The notes beneath the pieces were generated by a model. It was not told where the DNA came from, made no database searches, and was given only the letters and a program-made list of their open reading frames with translations. Positions 35,528 through 44,832 of a stretch of 64,000 nucleotides of DNA are shown piece by piece (positions within the stretch are counted from its first letter, which is position 1; each line of letters opens with the position of its first letter). The position numbers were made by a program, and so were the translations under genes. This stretch comes from Deltaproteobacteria bacterium (GTDB taxonomy: Bacteria > Myxococcota > Myxococcia > Myxococcales > Anaeromyxobacteraceae): positions 186,001 through 250,000 of the forward strand of contig JACRMN010000019.1 in the NCBI GenBank assembly GCA_016214955.1, in the 5' to 3' direction.

Positions 35528-36463
35528 ATGGGCCCCCTGCTCCTCGCCCTGGCGCTCCTCGCGCCCCGCGCCTCCGCCCCGGCCATCGAGGCCACCGGGG
35601 TCACCCGCGCGCCGCAGCAGCTCGCCGGCCGCCCCGACGTGCAGCGGCTCTGCAAGGCGCTGGAGTTCCCGGAGCGGCGCCGCGACGCCCAGCTCGACAG
35701 GGCGGCGGCAGAGGCCGACCAGGAGGAGCGGCGCGCCCGGGCTCTCGAGGGCCGCTACGCCGTCGAGCTCGCCGGCCGCGGCCTCTCCTTCGACTACGAC
35801 GAGGAGCGGCGCACGCTCACCCTCGGCGAGCGGGCCCATCTCCTGGGGGCCGGCGGCGCGCTGCGGGTCTGGTCGGTGGACGACACCGAGCTGCCGATGG
35901 CCGCCGACCCGGCCCTGGCCCGGAGGATCACCGCCGCCGCGCGCAACGGCGAGGGGCGGCTTCGGCTGCTGTTCGCCCTGCCCGAGGACGACGACGCCGC
36001 CGTCTGCGCCCACGCCCCGGGGACGCACAGCTGGGGCCTCGGCGTGGAGCCGGTCTCCTGGGCCTTCCTGGTGAAGGGCGAGGTGCTGGCCCGCGGCGGC
36101 GCCGAGGAGCCGGAGCCCGTCCAGAGCCAAGGGTCGGCGCGGCCCGCGGTGGAGGTGGGCACTCCGCCGGCCGCCCAGGGGGCCGCGCTGCGCCAGGCGC
36201 TCGCCGGGCACCGGGCGGCGCTCCTCGCCTGCTACCAGGAGGGGCTGAAGGAGCGGCCCGGGCTCGACGGCGCCCTGGTGGTGGAGCTGGAGGTGCCGGC
36301 CACCGGGGGTCGCGCCCGCTCGGCCCGCGTCGCGCTCGACTCGCTCCACGCGCCCCGGGTGGCCCGCTGCGTGCTGGCGGAGGTGAAGAAGGCGGAGCTG
36401 CCGGGCGGCAAGGCCGGCGCCAGGGTGCAGGTGCCGCTGCACTTCCGGCGCGACGGAGGGTAG
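35528..36463 (+). CDS. Exported protein with AgmX/PglI-type C-terminus
   Basis: 311 residues. The short N-terminal signal (MGPLLLALALLAPRASA) is followed by a region of unknown fold, residues 20-215, and a C-terminal domain (about 220-311: LACYQEGLKERPGLDGALVVELEV ... ARCVLAEVKKAELPG). That domain resembles the AgmX/PglI C-terminal (TonB-like) domain, common in myxobacteria and found in motility and envelope proteins. This supports the Myxococcota assignment. Its target is unknown. It is 39 bases after the lipid kinase and may be co-transcribed, though a TAGAGT box lies just before its ATG. Confidence 0.72.
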   Translation: MGPLLLALALLAPRASAPAIEATGVTRAPQQLAGRPDVQRLCKALEFPERRRDAQLDRAAAEADQEERRARALEGRYAVELAGRGLSFDYDEERRTLTLGERAHLLGAGGALRVWSVDDTELPMAADPALARRITAAARNGEGRLRLLFALPEDDDAAVCAHAPGTHSWGLGVEPVSWAFLVKGEVLARGGAEEPEPVQSQGSARPAVEVGTPPAAQGAALRQALAGHRAALLACYQEGLKERPGLDGALVVELEVPATGGRARSARVALDSLHAPRVARCVLAEVKKAELPGGKAGARVQVPLHFRRDGG

Positions 36464-36528
36464 CCAGCGGCGGCTGGCCGGCTTCGGCCGGGCACGGCCG
36501 AGCCGCCGCCTGGCGGCCCGGCGAAGGC

Positions 36529-36557
36529 TTGACGGGCCCGCTCCGGCACCCGACCAT
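36529..36557 (+). promoter_or_regulatory. Candidate promoter of rnk
   Basis: TTGACG (36529-36534), a 17-base spacer, and GACCAT (36552-36557) precede the ATG at 36564. The -35 box is a good match and the -10 box a poor one. There is almost no leader. Confidence 0.4.
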
Positions 36558-36563
36558 TGGCCC

Positions 36564-36977
36564 ATGGACGCACCCCAGACCATCCTGACCAAGCTGGACG
36601 TCGAGCGGCTCAGCAAGATCCTCGCCAAGGCCGAGGCCAGCTACTTCGCCACCGGCATCCGGTTGCTGCGCGAGAAGATGGCGCGCTCACCGTCCATCCC
36701 CGCCGATCAGGTGCCGCCCACCCTGGTGACCATGAACTCGATCGTGGCCTACGTGGACGAGCGCACCGGGAAGCAGTCGGAGGTGGTGATGGCCTATCCG
36801 AACGACACCGATCCGGCGCGCGGGCGCGTCTCGATCCTGTCGCCGGTGTGCGCCTCGCTCCTCGGCCTCCACATCGGGCAGTCGGTGGAGTGCCCGATGC
36901 CCGACGGCCAGACCGCCCGCCTCCGGGTGGTCGGCATCGAGTACCAGCCCGAGAAGGCCGGCGACCTGCACCTGTAG
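36564..36977 (+). CDS. rnk: Rnk-type GreA/GreB C-terminal domain protein
   Basis: 137 residues, the same size as E. coli Rnk. An N-terminal helical hairpin (LTKLDVERLSKILAKAE) is followed by a GreA/GreB C-terminal FKBP-like domain: VTMNSIVAYVDERTGKQSEVVMAYPNDTDP and GRVSILSPVCASLLGLHIGQSVECPMPDG. These proteins bind RNA polymerase near the secondary channel and compete with Gre/DksA factors; the name nucleoside diphosphate kinase regulator is historical. It is convergent with the helicase gene, only 17 bases apart, and the gap has no hairpin. Confidence 0.92.
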   Translation: MDAPQTILTKLDVERLSKILAKAEASYFATGIRLLREKMARSPSIPADQVPPTLVTMNSIVAYVDERTGKQSEVVMAYPNDTDPARGRVSILSPVCASLLGLHIGQSVECPMPDGQTARLRVVGIEYQPEKAGDLHL

Positions 36978-36994
36978 CGGCGGGGAACCGGGCC

Positions 36995-39793
36995 CTAGAC
37001 GCAGCGCCACCAGGCGGTGCCGAGCAGCGTCCGCCGGGGCTTCGGGTCGGCGCGGCGCCTGAGCTCGGCAAGCGCCCGGTCCTTCTCGCCGTAGCGCAAG
37101 GCCTCGGTGGCGCGAAGCTCGTCGAGCTTGCGCCGGTACTCCCGCTCGGCCCGCTCCAGCAGGGCGCGCCGGTCGCGGAGCGGCAGCTCGCTCTTCTCGT
37201 GGAGGGCGCCGCGGGCACGCTCCCAGGCGGCCCGGGCCTCCTCGGTGGCGCGCCGCTGCGGGGCCAGTCCATCCTCCACCGACCGGTCCCAGCGCTCCCG
37301 CGACTCGTCCCAGGCGGCCCCGGAGCGGGCGGCCAGGTCGGCCTCGAGCTGCGCCGAGAGCCGCGAGAGCGCCTCCTCCTGCGCCGCGCCCAGCGGCACC
37401 GCGCCGCCGCGGGCGCCGCCCTGGCCCTCGCGGGCCGGGAGCCGGGCGAAGGCCCCGGCCGCGTCCTGCGGGAGCTCGCGCCAGCGCTCGCCGTCGCTCC
37501 ACAGCACCAGGTGGGCCACCCGCTCCTCGGGCACCAGCCCCTCGAAGGAGAAGCGATAGGCGAACCACCAGCCCTCGCGGCCGGCCAGCGGCGCCAGGGC
37601 CGCCGGCAGCGCGCGGGCGTCCAGCTCCAGGAGCGACACCGGGTCGGCGGCGCGCGCCTTCACCACCTCGGCGGCGGCGCGGGCCAGCCGCGATCGGCGC
37701 GCCCGCGGCCCGGCCTCGGGGGCCGGCTGCGCCGGCGCGGGCTGACCCTCGGCGAAGACCGCCTCGACCAGGGCCTCCTCGTCGGCCTCCTGCCGGGCCA
37801 CGGCGTCGCGGGCCTCGCGCTCGGCCATCCGCAGCCGGGCCCGCACGTCGCCGTCGAAGCGCTCGAAGAGCAGGGCCCGGGCGGCCTGCAGCCGGGCCTC
37901 GATGCGGCCGTCCAGGTCGGCGCGCAGCGCGGCGAAGGCCTGGTCGATCTCCTCCGAGGAGCGGCACGACTGGTAGATGTCGAGCACCCGGCGCTCGAAG
38001 TCCACGCCGCTGCCCAGCGCCCCCAGGATCTCGTCCGAGGAGCCGAAGACGCCGTCGAAGAGGGCCAGCTTCTGGGCCAGCAGCTCGTAGAGCCGGGCGT
38101 CGGCGGCGTTGCGGCGGTTGAGGAAGTTCACCACCAGCACGTCGCGGGTCTGGCCGTAGCGGTGGCAGCGGCCGATGCGCTGCTCCACCCGCTGCGGGTT
38201 CCAGGGCAGGTCGTAGTTCACCACCAGGTTGCAGAACTGGAGGTTGAGCCCCTCGGCCCCGGCCTCGGTCATGAGGAGGATCTGGGTGCGGTGGCGGAAC
38301 TCCTCCACCAGCGCCTGGCGCTTCTCGGGCCCGCCGGCGTCGCCGGAGAGGCAGGTGACGGTGTAGCCCTTGGCCGCCAGCAGCTTCTGCAGGTACTCCT
38401 GCGTGCGCCGGAACTCGGTGAAGACCACCGCCTTCTCCGGCCAGCCGCAGGCCCGGGCCACGGTGAAGGCCCTGTCGAGCCCCCGCACCAGCGCCTCGCC
38501 CTTGGCGTTGCCGTGGAGCTTGCGGGCGATGCGGGCGCAGGCCCGCAGCTCGGCCGCCTCGGAGCGCATGGCGCCGAGGGCGGCGGCGCCGCGGGGCCGC
38601 GGGGCACCGCCCGCCGAGCCCCACTCCTCGGCCTCCTCCTCGAAGCCCGGGAAGTCGAGCTCCATGCCGGCGGCGGCGTCCTCCTCGGCCCCGGTGAGCC
38701 GGGCGTCGAGGGTGTCGGCCAGCTTCTCCAGCGTGGCCGCCAGCGCGAAGGAGGAGCTGGCCAGGATCTTGCGGTAGACCAGCACCATCAGGGCGCGGCG
38801 GTTGGGCGGGAGCGCGAAGCCGTCCTCGCGTCGCAGCCAGGCGCTCACCCGGTCGTAGAGCTCCTGCTCCTCGAGCGTGGGCTCGAAGTCCTCGACGATG
38901 GAGCGGCGGGCGGTGAACTTCACGTACTCGCGCACCTGCCGGCGCAGGGTGCGCACCACCACGTGGGAGAGCCGCTCCTTGAGGTCGGCGGCCCGGTCCT
39001 CGTCGAGCTCGCCGGGCGGGTACTGGAGCCGGAAGCTCTCCTCGCTGCCCAGCAGGGCGTCGTCGAGGAACGAGGTGAGGCCCAGAAGCTCGGTCAGCTC
39101 GTTCTGCAGCGGGGTGGCGGTGAGCAGGAGCTTGGGGCAGCGGCGCAGCCCCTTGCGCAGGGCCTGGCCGGTGCGGTGGTCCTTCTTCCAGGCGTTGCGC
39201 AGCCGGTGGGCCTCGTCGATGACCGCCAGGTCCCAGGGCACGCGGGCCAGGTCGTCGGCCCGCATGGCGGCGAAGGGGTGGGAGGCGATGACGATGCCGC
39301 CGGTGTCGAAGGGGTTGCGCTGGCCGCGCCTCTCGGCGGCCCGGGCGCTCTCGCCGTCCACCACCGTGGACTCGAGGCCGAACTTGCCGAGCAGCTCGTC
39401 GCGCCACTGGATGCGCAGCGAGGCCGGCACCAGGACGAGCGTGCGGCCCCGCCCGTCGGCCGCCAGCTGGGCGATGACCAGGCCGGCCTCGACGGTCTTG
39501 CCGAGCCCCACCTCGTCGGCCAGCACGGCGCCGCCGGTGGGGAGGGCCTGCAGCGCGAAGGCCGCCGCCTCCACCTGGTGGGGGTTGAGGTCGACCGCCG
39601 AGCGGGCCAGGGCCGGTGCCAGGCGCGCGGCGCCGCCGCCGCTGCGGGCGCTGATGGCCTCGGCGGCGATGCGCTGGTGGAAGCGGGTGAGGGGAGCCGT
39701 GTTCCTGGGCGCCGTCTGGGGCGCGGCGGGGCGCTCGGCCGTCGCCGCGCGCGCCTGCACCGACACTCCCGCCGCCACCACGCCCTTGGCCAC
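36995..39793 (-). CDS. SNF2/RapA-type DEAD/DEAH helicase
   Basis: 932-residue SF2 ATPase. Walker A is DEVGLGKTVEAGL near residue 95. The DEAH box reads IDEAHRLRN. Motif III is LLTATPLQNELTELLGL. The second RecA domain carries VVFTEFRRTQEYLQ and the QRIGRCHRYGQ motif. The C-terminal 250 residues are long charged helices. This matches the HepA/RapA group that recycles stalled RNA polymerase or remodels DNA complexes; the target is unknown. Start choice: GTG 39793 has GGAGG seven bases upstream; GTG 39814 would add seven residues and lacks a site. Confidence 0.87.
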   Translation of the reverse strand: MAKGVVAAGVSVQARAATAERPAAPQTAPRNTAPLTRFHQRIAAEAISARSGGGAARLAPALARSAVDLNPHQVEAAAFALQALPTGGAVLADEVGLGKTVEAGLVIAQLAADGRGRTLVLVPASLRIQWRDELLGKFGLESTVVDGESARAAERRGQRNPFDTGGIVIASHPFAAMRADDLARVPWDLAVIDEAHRLRNAWKKDHRTGQALRKGLRRCPKLLLTATPLQNELTELLGLTSFLDDALLGSEESFRLQYPPGELDEDRAADLKERLSHVVVRTLRRQVREYVKFTARRSIVEDFEPTLEEQELYDRVSAWLRREDGFALPPNRRALMVLVYRKILASSSFALAATLEKLADTLDARLTGAEEDAAAGMELDFPGFEEEAEEWGSAGGAPRPRGAAALGAMRSEAAELRACARIARKLHGNAKGEALVRGLDRAFTVARACGWPEKAVVFTEFRRTQEYLQKLLAAKGYTVTCLSGDAGGPEKRQALVEEFRHRTQILLMTEAGAEGLNLQFCNLVVNYDLPWNPQRVEQRIGRCHRYGQTRDVLVVNFLNRRNAADARLYELLAQKLALFDGVFGSSDEILGALGSGVDFERRVLDIYQSCRSSEEIDQAFAALRADLDGRIEARLQAARALLFERFDGDVRARLRMAEREARDAVARQEADEEALVEAVFAEGQPAPAQPAPEAGPRARRSRLARAAAEVVKARAADPVSLLELDARALPAALAPLAGREGWWFAYRFSFEGLVPEERVAHLVLWSDGERWRELPQDAAGAFARLPAREGQGGARGGAVPLGAAQEEALSRLSAQLEADLAARSGAAWDESRERWDRSVEDGLAPQRRATEEARAAWERARGALHEKSELPLRDRRALLERAEREYRRKLDELRATEALRYGEKDRALAELRRRADPKPRRTLLGTAWWRCV

Positions 39794-39922
39794 CCGACCA
39801 CCTCCACCGACCACGCCCCGGCCACCCGCGCCTGCGCTCCCCCGATGCCGGAGCGCCCGTGCGCGAAAGCTGATCTTGCCGCAAGTGGGATCGCGGGGGA
39901 AGGGGAGAGTGGGGCGAACCCC

Positions 39923-41122
39923 CTACAGGTCGAAGCACTCCACGAACATCACCTCGTCGGTGCGGGCGCGGATGCGCTGGACCAGCTCCGCCGGCGGGCG
40001 CTCGTCGAGCCGGATGGTGCAGCAGGCGGCGGCGGCTCCCTCGAAGACGGTGTTCTGCACCTCCTCGACGTTGATGCCCGCCTCGCGGATGGCGCCGAGC
40101 ACGTTGGCGAGCACGCCCACGCGGTCGAAGTGGCGCACCACCAGCCGCGCCTTGGCGGGCGACTTGCGCGCCACGTTGACGCAGTTGGGGACGGCGCCCT
40201 CGCGCAGGAAGGAGGCCACGATGCGCACCGTCTCGCGGGCGATGGCGTCCTGCGCCTGCTCCGTGGAGGCGCCGATGTGGTGGGTGCCGTACACGTTGGG
40301 GAGCTTCGCGAGCTCGCTGTCGAAGTCGGCCTGCCCCTTCTCCGGCTCGCCGGCGTGGACGTCGAGCCCGACGCGGAGCCGCCCGGCCTTCGCCAGCTCG
40401 AGCAGCGCCGCCTGGTCCACCAGCTCGGCGCGGGCGGTGTTCACCAGGATGGCGCCCGGCTTCATCGCCTCCAGCACCTGGCGCGAGACCAGGCCGCGGG
40501 TCTCCTTGGAGAGCGGCAGGTGGAGGGAGAGCACGTCCACCTGGCGGGCCAGGGACACCAGGTCGGGCGCGCGCTCCACGGAGAGCTCGCGGGCGCGGCC
40601 GTCGTCGAGCGAGCGGGACCAGGCCACCACCCGCATGCCGAAGCCCTGGGCGCGCCGCACCGTGGCCTGGCCGATGGGGCCGAGGCCGACGACGCCCAGC
40701 ACCCGGCCGTAGAGGCCGTTGGCCTCGCTGAAGGCCTTCTTGTTCCACTTGCCGGCCCGGAGCTGGGCCACGTTGTCGGGGATGCGCCGGTCGATGGCCA
40801 CCATCAGCCCCACCGCCAGCTCGGCCACGGCGATGGCGTTCTGGCCCGGGCAGTTGGCCACGTAGATGCCGGCCTTGGAAGCCGCGGCCACGTCGATGGT
40901 GTTCACGCCGGCGCCGGCGCGGACCACCAGCGAGAGGGCGTCGGCCTTCTCGAAGACCTCGGCCACCACTTGCTTGGAGCGCACCACCAGCACGGTGGCG
41001 TCGGCGGCCGCCGCGGCGACCTCCTTGGCGGGCAGGTCGGGCCGGTGGTCCACGGTGAGGCCGAGCGCGGCCAGGTCCGCGAGCCGCTCCTTCGGGAAGG
41101 CGTCGGCGATGAGGACTTTCAC
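39923..41122 (-). CDS. serA: D-3-phosphoglycerate dehydrogenase with ACT domain
   Basis: 399 residues. It oxidises 3-phosphoglycerate to open serine synthesis. NAD site: LGVVGLGPIGQATVRRA near residue 150. Catalytic residues: Arg in ILVNTARAELVD, Glu in VHAGEPEKG, and His in GTHHIGAST. An ACT domain (about residues 325-399, RHFDRVGVLANVLGAIREAGINVEEVQ) ends the protein and probably senses serine. Length fits the short, E. coli-like type. The GTG start has AAGGAGG at a suitable spacing. It is divergent from the aminotransferase gene, and the pairing of a serine-pathway dehydrogenase and a transaminase is suggestive. Confidence 0.9.
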   Translation of the reverse strand: MKVLIADAFPKERLADLAALGLTVDHRPDLPAKEVAAAAADATVLVVRSKQVVAEVFEKADALSLVVRAGAGVNTIDVAAASKAGIYVANCPGQNAIAVAELAVGLMVAIDRRIPDNVAQLRAGKWNKKAFSEANGLYGRVLGVVGLGPIGQATVRRAQGFGMRVVAWSRSLDDGRARELSVERAPDLVSLARQVDVLSLHLPLSKETRGLVSRQVLEAMKPGAILVNTARAELVDQAALLELAKAGRLRVGLDVHAGEPEKGQADFDSELAKLPNVYGTHHIGASTEQAQDAIARETVRIVASFLREGAVPNCVNVARKSPAKARLVVRHFDRVGVLANVLGAIREAGINVEEVQNTVFEGAAAACCTIRLDERPPAELVQRIRARTDEVMFVECFDL

Positions 41123-41323
41123 GGTTCCTCCTTCGGCCCGGCGGGCCGTGCGCACCGCGACGCTAGCAGCGCTCCAGGCCGGGCGGCGGGAGAAAGGCGG
41201 GTGACCGCGGCGCCGGGGAGGGTTGACCGACGACGCCGGCTCATGCACCCTTGCGGGTCCGTTTCTGGAACCACGACCCCACGGCTCGCCCGGCCCCGAG
41301 GCCCAGGCGATCCAGGAGCCACC

Positions 41324-42646
41324 ATGAGCGCCGCCCCTCTCCATCCTCTCGCCCAGGCCGCCAACGAGGCCCTCGCCAAGGACTGCCCCGTCCTGCTCGA
41401 CCTCCTCTCGGAGCGCGGCAAGCGCTTCTTCTTCCCGGCCAAGGGCATCCTGGCCCAGGGCGCGGAGGCCAAGCAGAAGGCCAAGACCGCCAACGCCACC
41501 GTGGGCATCGCCACCGAGAACGGCGCGCCCATGCACCTGGCCTGCGTGCACAAGTACTACCAGGGGCTCACGCCGGCCGAGATCTACGACTACGCGCCCA
41601 GCTACGGGAAGCCCGACATCCGCACCGCCTGGGCCAAGAAGCAGCGCGAGGAGACCCCCTCGCTCGGCGATCAGCTCACCTCCAACCCGGTGGTCACCAA
41701 CGCCCTCACCCACGGCCTGGGCCTGGTGGGCGACCTCTTCATCGACCCGGGCACCGACGTCCTCTCCAGCGACCTCATGTGGGAGAACTACAACCTCAAC
41801 TGGGAGACCCGGCTCGAGGCCCGCTACCACTACTACCCGTTCTTCGACGAGAAGCTGACCGGCTTCAACCTCGCCGGCTTCACCCAGGCGCTCTCGAAGT
41901 TCCGCGGGAAGAAGCTGGTGGTCTCGCTCAACTTCCCCAACAACCCCTCCGGCTACACGCCCACCAAGGCCGAGGCCGAGGGCATCGCCCGGGCGCTCGG
42001 CGCCGAGGCCGAGGCCGGCACCCGGATGGTGGTCTGCGTCGACGACGCCTACTACGGGATGTTCTTCGACGAGTCCTGCGAGAAGGAGTCGCTCTTCGGC
42101 CGGCTGGCCCGCGCCTCGCAGAACCTGCTGGCGGTGAAGATCGACGGCGCCACCAAGGAGGAGTTCGTCTGGGGCCTCCGCGTCGGCTTCATCACCTTCG
42201 GCGTCAAGAACGGCACCGCCGCCGCCTACAAGGCGCTGGAGGACAAGACCGCGGGCCTGATCCGCGCCTACGTCTCCAACATCTCCAACCCCGGCCAGTC
42301 CATCGTGCTCAAGGCCATGCAGGACCCCGACTTCCGCAGGCAGCAGGCCGAGAAGGTGGCCACGCTGCGCTCCCGCGCGGCGGTGGTGGCCCAGGAGTGC
42401 CGCAAGCCCGAGTACGCCGACTGCTGGGACGTCTACCCGTTCAACAGCGGCTACTTCATGTGCCTGCGGCTCAAGGGTGCCGAGGCCGACCCGGTGCGGC
42501 TGGCGCTGCTCGACGACAGCGGCATCGGCACCATCGCGCTCGGCAAGCGCGACCTGCGCGTGGCCTTCTCCTGCCTCACCGAGGCGCAGATCCCGGCGGT
42601 GTTCGCCGGCGCCGCCCAGGCGGTGCGCAAGGTGCGCGGCAAGTAG
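41324..42646 (+). CDS. PLP-dependent aminotransferase class I/II-like
   Basis: 440 residues. Fold-type I features: LNFPNNPSGYTPTKAEAEG, VVCVDDAYYGMFFDE, and a probable Schiff-base Lys in KIDGATKEEFVWGLRVGF. The N-terminal 70 residues (RFFFPAKGILAQGAEAKQKAK) are distinctive and mark a separate subfamily. Substrate is uncertain; being divergent from a phosphoglycerate dehydrogenase gene, a role in serine or aspartate metabolism is possible. CCAGGAG precedes the ATG. The stop is five bases before the convergent DUF58 gene. Confidence 0.85.
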   Translation: MSAAPLHPLAQAANEALAKDCPVLLDLLSERGKRFFFPAKGILAQGAEAKQKAKTANATVGIATENGAPMHLACVHKYYQGLTPAEIYDYAPSYGKPDIRTAWAKKQREETPSLGDQLTSNPVVTNALTHGLGLVGDLFIDPGTDVLSSDLMWENYNLNWETRLEARYHYYPFFDEKLTGFNLAGFTQALSKFRGKKLVVSLNFPNNPSGYTPTKAEAEGIARALGAEAEAGTRMVVCVDDAYYGMFFDESCEKESLFGRLARASQNLLAVKIDGATKEEFVWGLRVGFITFGVKNGTAAAYKALEDKTAGLIRAYVSNISNPGQSIVLKAMQDPDFRRQQAEKVATLRSRAAVVAQECRKPEYADCWDVYPFNSGYFMCLRLKGAEADPVRLALLDDSGIGTIALGKRDLRVAFSCLTEAQIPAVFAGAAQAVRKVRGK

Positions 42647-42651
42647 CTCGG

Positions 42652-43950
42652 CTAGAGCCGCCCCCGCGCCTTGAGCTCCAGGTAGCCGCTCACCACCCGG
42701 CCCGCCAGCTCGCGGGCCGGGACGGAGAGCACCCGCACGCCCGCGGCCTGCAGCCGCGCCGCGGCCAGGTCCCGCTCGGCCAGGATGCGCTCGGCCGCCA
42801 GCCGGGCGTAGGCCTCGGCCTCGCTGGCCGGCTCGGCCCGCGCCGCGTCGGCCAGCGCCGAGTCGGCCACCGCCACCACCCAGGGCAGGTGGCGCCGGCG
42901 CAGGGCCGCGGTGCGGGCCAGGAGCAGCGCGCTCTGGTCCGGGTCGGCGAGGTCGGTGAACACCACCACCAGGGCGCGCCGCGACTGGCGCGCCTGCAGC
43001 GCGTCGAAGGCCACCGCCCAGTCCGGCTCCTCGGGCCGCGCCCGGGCCCCGGCCAGCGCCTCGGCCAGGGCCCCGAGCTGCCCGCGGCCGCGCGCCGGCG
43101 CCAGCACCGACCCCAGCTCCGCGCCGAGCAGGAGGCAGCCCACCCGGTCGCCGCGGTCCACCGCGGCGCGGGCCAGCGCCAGGGCCGCGTCCACCGCCGC
43201 GTCGAGCTTGGTGCGGCCGTCGGCGAGCCGGGCGGCGAGCTGCCGCCCGCAGTCGAGGAGCAGCCAGAGCGTCTGGTCCCGCTCCGGCCGCAGCTCGCGC
43301 ACCACCGGGGCGCCGCGCCGGGCGGTGGCCTTCCAGTCCACGGTCCGCACGTCGTCGCCGGGCACGTAGCTGCGCAGCGACTCGAACTCGCGCCCCTCCG
43401 CGAATCCGCCCCGCACCGCGCTGCCGGGCGCCGCCGCACCCGGTGCCGCCGCGCCGGCCCGGGCGCGCAGGTCGGGGTAGACGAGCACCTCGCGGGCCAG
43501 CGCCACGCGCCACTGCCGGGCCCACAGGCCCCAGGGGCCCGCCGCCCGCAGGTGCAGGTCGCCGAAGGCGTGGCGGCCGCGCTCCCGCGGGTGCACCGCG
43601 TAGGCGTGGGCCGCGCTGCCGCCGGCGGCGAGGGCCAGCCGGGTGCGGTGCTGCTCCGAGGCGAAGGTGGCGGGCGGCGCGTCCGCGACCTCCAGCGCCA
43701 CCGGGACGGCGAGCCGGGAGCGGAGCCGCAGCACCACCGGGTTCTCGAGGAAGGCGGCCAGCGGCTCGCGGAGCAGCCGCTCGGCCAGCACGCTGCCCGG
43801 CCGCGGCGCCCGAAGCGCGTCGGCGAGGAGCGCCGCCAGCACGAGCAGGTCGAAGCCGGCCACCGCGAGCCAGAGCCCCGGGCGCGCGATGGCCGCGAGA
43901 GCGGGGAGGGCGCCGAGGAGCAGCAGCAGCGCGGCGCGGCGGGTGGGCAT
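42652..43950 (-). CDS. DUF58 domain protein, MoxR partner type
   Basis: 432 residues. Two membrane segments at the N-terminus (about residues 6-45), then a beta-rich domain, then the DUF58 signature (GREFESLRSYVPGDDVRTVDWKATARRG, about residues 185-215) and a vWA-like C-terminus (LWLLLDCGRQLAARLADGRTKLDAAV, ALVVVFTDLADPDQSALLLA). These proteins normally sit next to moxR and transglutaminase genes. Here the moxR operon is 8 kb away (51834-55786) on the same strand. Function: probable chaperone/insertion partner at the membrane, not proven. Confidence 0.87.
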   Translation of the reverse strand: MPTRRAALLLLLGALPALAAIARPGLWLAVAGFDLLVLAALLADALRAPRPGSVLAERLLREPLAAFLENPVVLRLRSRLAVPVALEVADAPPATFASEQHRTRLALAAGGSAAHAYAVHPRERGRHAFGDLHLRAAGPWGLWARQWRVALAREVLVYPDLRARAGAAAPGAAAPGSAVRGGFAEGREFESLRSYVPGDDVRTVDWKATARRGAPVVRELRPERDQTLWLLLDCGRQLAARLADGRTKLDAAVDAALALARAAVDRGDRVGCLLLGAELGSVLAPARGRGQLGALAEALAGARARPEEPDWAVAFDALQARQSRRALVVVFTDLADPDQSALLLARTAALRRRHLPWVVAVADSALADAARAEPASEAEAYARLAAERILAERDLAAARLQAAGVRVLSVPARELAGRVVSGYLELKARGRL

Positions 43951-44200
43951 GGCGGAGGGCAGTGTAGCGCGGGGCCGGGTCGGCGTGATCGTGGTCGAGG
44001 GGGCGAGGGCTCGCCGTCGGGGTCCCGGCAGCCGCGCGGCTGCTTGCTCCCACGGCAGCCGCCGGCTTGCGTTCCAGCCCCTGCGGCCAGGAAGCGAGCG
44101 CTTGCCGGGCTCCGCGCTGCCGCCTTCTGCGCAGCCGCGGTCTCTGGTGGGTTCGCTGTACGTGCTGCGCACGCTCGCTGGCTGGGCGGTGGCAAGCGAA

Positions 44201-44476
44201 ATGTCCCACGCTCCTCTCGCCTCGCTGTTCTACGTCGGAGTAGAACTCGTCGAGGCCGGGATTCACTTCGCACCACTCCTGGGCCCGTGGGGAACTGCGG
44301 CGGCCGTCCTCGTCGGTACGAGTCTCGTTGTTGGAGCGAACGTCTGCGCGGTGCTGAGAGGCGAGGGTGCGAATACCTTGTCGGGGAGGCGCCGGTGCTC
44401 TCGACGGGGGCGAGGAAGGCATCCAAGGGCCGCGCCGCGGGCACGGCGAACGTCTGAACTGGAGGCAGTCACATGA
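44201..44476 (+). CDS. Small membrane protein in atypical island
   Basis: 91 residues if it starts at ATG 44201, or 109 from GTG 44147. A hydrophobic stretch (AAAVLVGTSLVVGANVCAVL, about residues 35-54) suggests one or two membrane segments; the C-terminus is Arg-rich. Codon use is less G/C-biased than in the neighbours. The stop overlaps the ATG of the next small gene (ATGA), which supports both being real. No family recognised. In an Rhs island it could be an immunity protein, but that is guesswork. Confidence 0.45.
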   Translation: MSHAPLASLFYVGVELVEAGIHFAPLLGPWGTAAAVLVGTSLVVGANVCAVLRGEGANTLSGRRRCSRRGRGRHPRAAPRARRTSELEAVT

Positions 44477-44784
44477 GAGTGCCGCTCGGGCGACCCGACG
44501 TAACCGTCACGGCCCTGGCAATGCTCGCGCTTGCTGTAGGGGGGAGCAGCATCTGCGTTGGCATGCTGATGCTTGCCATCCGCGCCGTTTCCCTATGCGA
44601 CGTGCTTCCCGTCGTTTCCGCGGGAAGCCTGCTCGTCGCAGTGTTCTTTGCGGATTTGGCGCGCCGTCTCGATCCCGCGTCAAGAGGCGAGCTCAGGCGC
44701 AGGGCGAGGCGTCTCGCCGTGCTCCTCGTGGCCCTCTTCACCCTGACCTCATGGCAGGCATGGTGGGGAGCAGCCTGTCGTTAG
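44473..44784 (+). CDS. Small three-helix membrane protein
   Basis: 103 residues with three likely membrane segments (around residues 11-37, 43-62 and 84-101) and a basic cytoplasmic loop (RRLDPASRGELRRRARR). The ATG is preceded by GGAGG at a 7-base spacing (CTGGAGGCAGTCAC), and it overlaps the previous gene by four bases. Codon use is again less biased. It lies just before a truncated Rhs tip in the same frame, an arrangement common for immunity proteins in Rhs tip cassettes. No homology recognised by eye. Confidence 0.6.
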   Translation: MRVPLGRPDVTVTALAMLALAVGGSSICVGMLMLAIRAVSLCDVLPVVSAGSLLVAVFFADLARRLDPASRGELRRRARRLAVLLVALFTLTSWQAWWGAACR

Positions 44785-44832
44785 CTCCTCCCCGACCGAG
44801 TCCGACCCGACCGAGCCCGACCCGGAGGTCCA

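Noticed and set aside
36557-42646. A 2029-codon plus-strand open frame running antisense to the helicase and serA-like genes
   Set aside because: High G+C leaves few stop codons in other frames. The frame is low-complexity (Ala/Gly/Arg/His-rich) except for its end, which is the real aminotransferase starting at 41324.
44793-44832. CCGACC-rich stretch as a reversed GGTCGN array
   Set aside because: The spacing is irregular (no steady period 6), unlike the true arrays, so it is not counted against the single orientation of the family.
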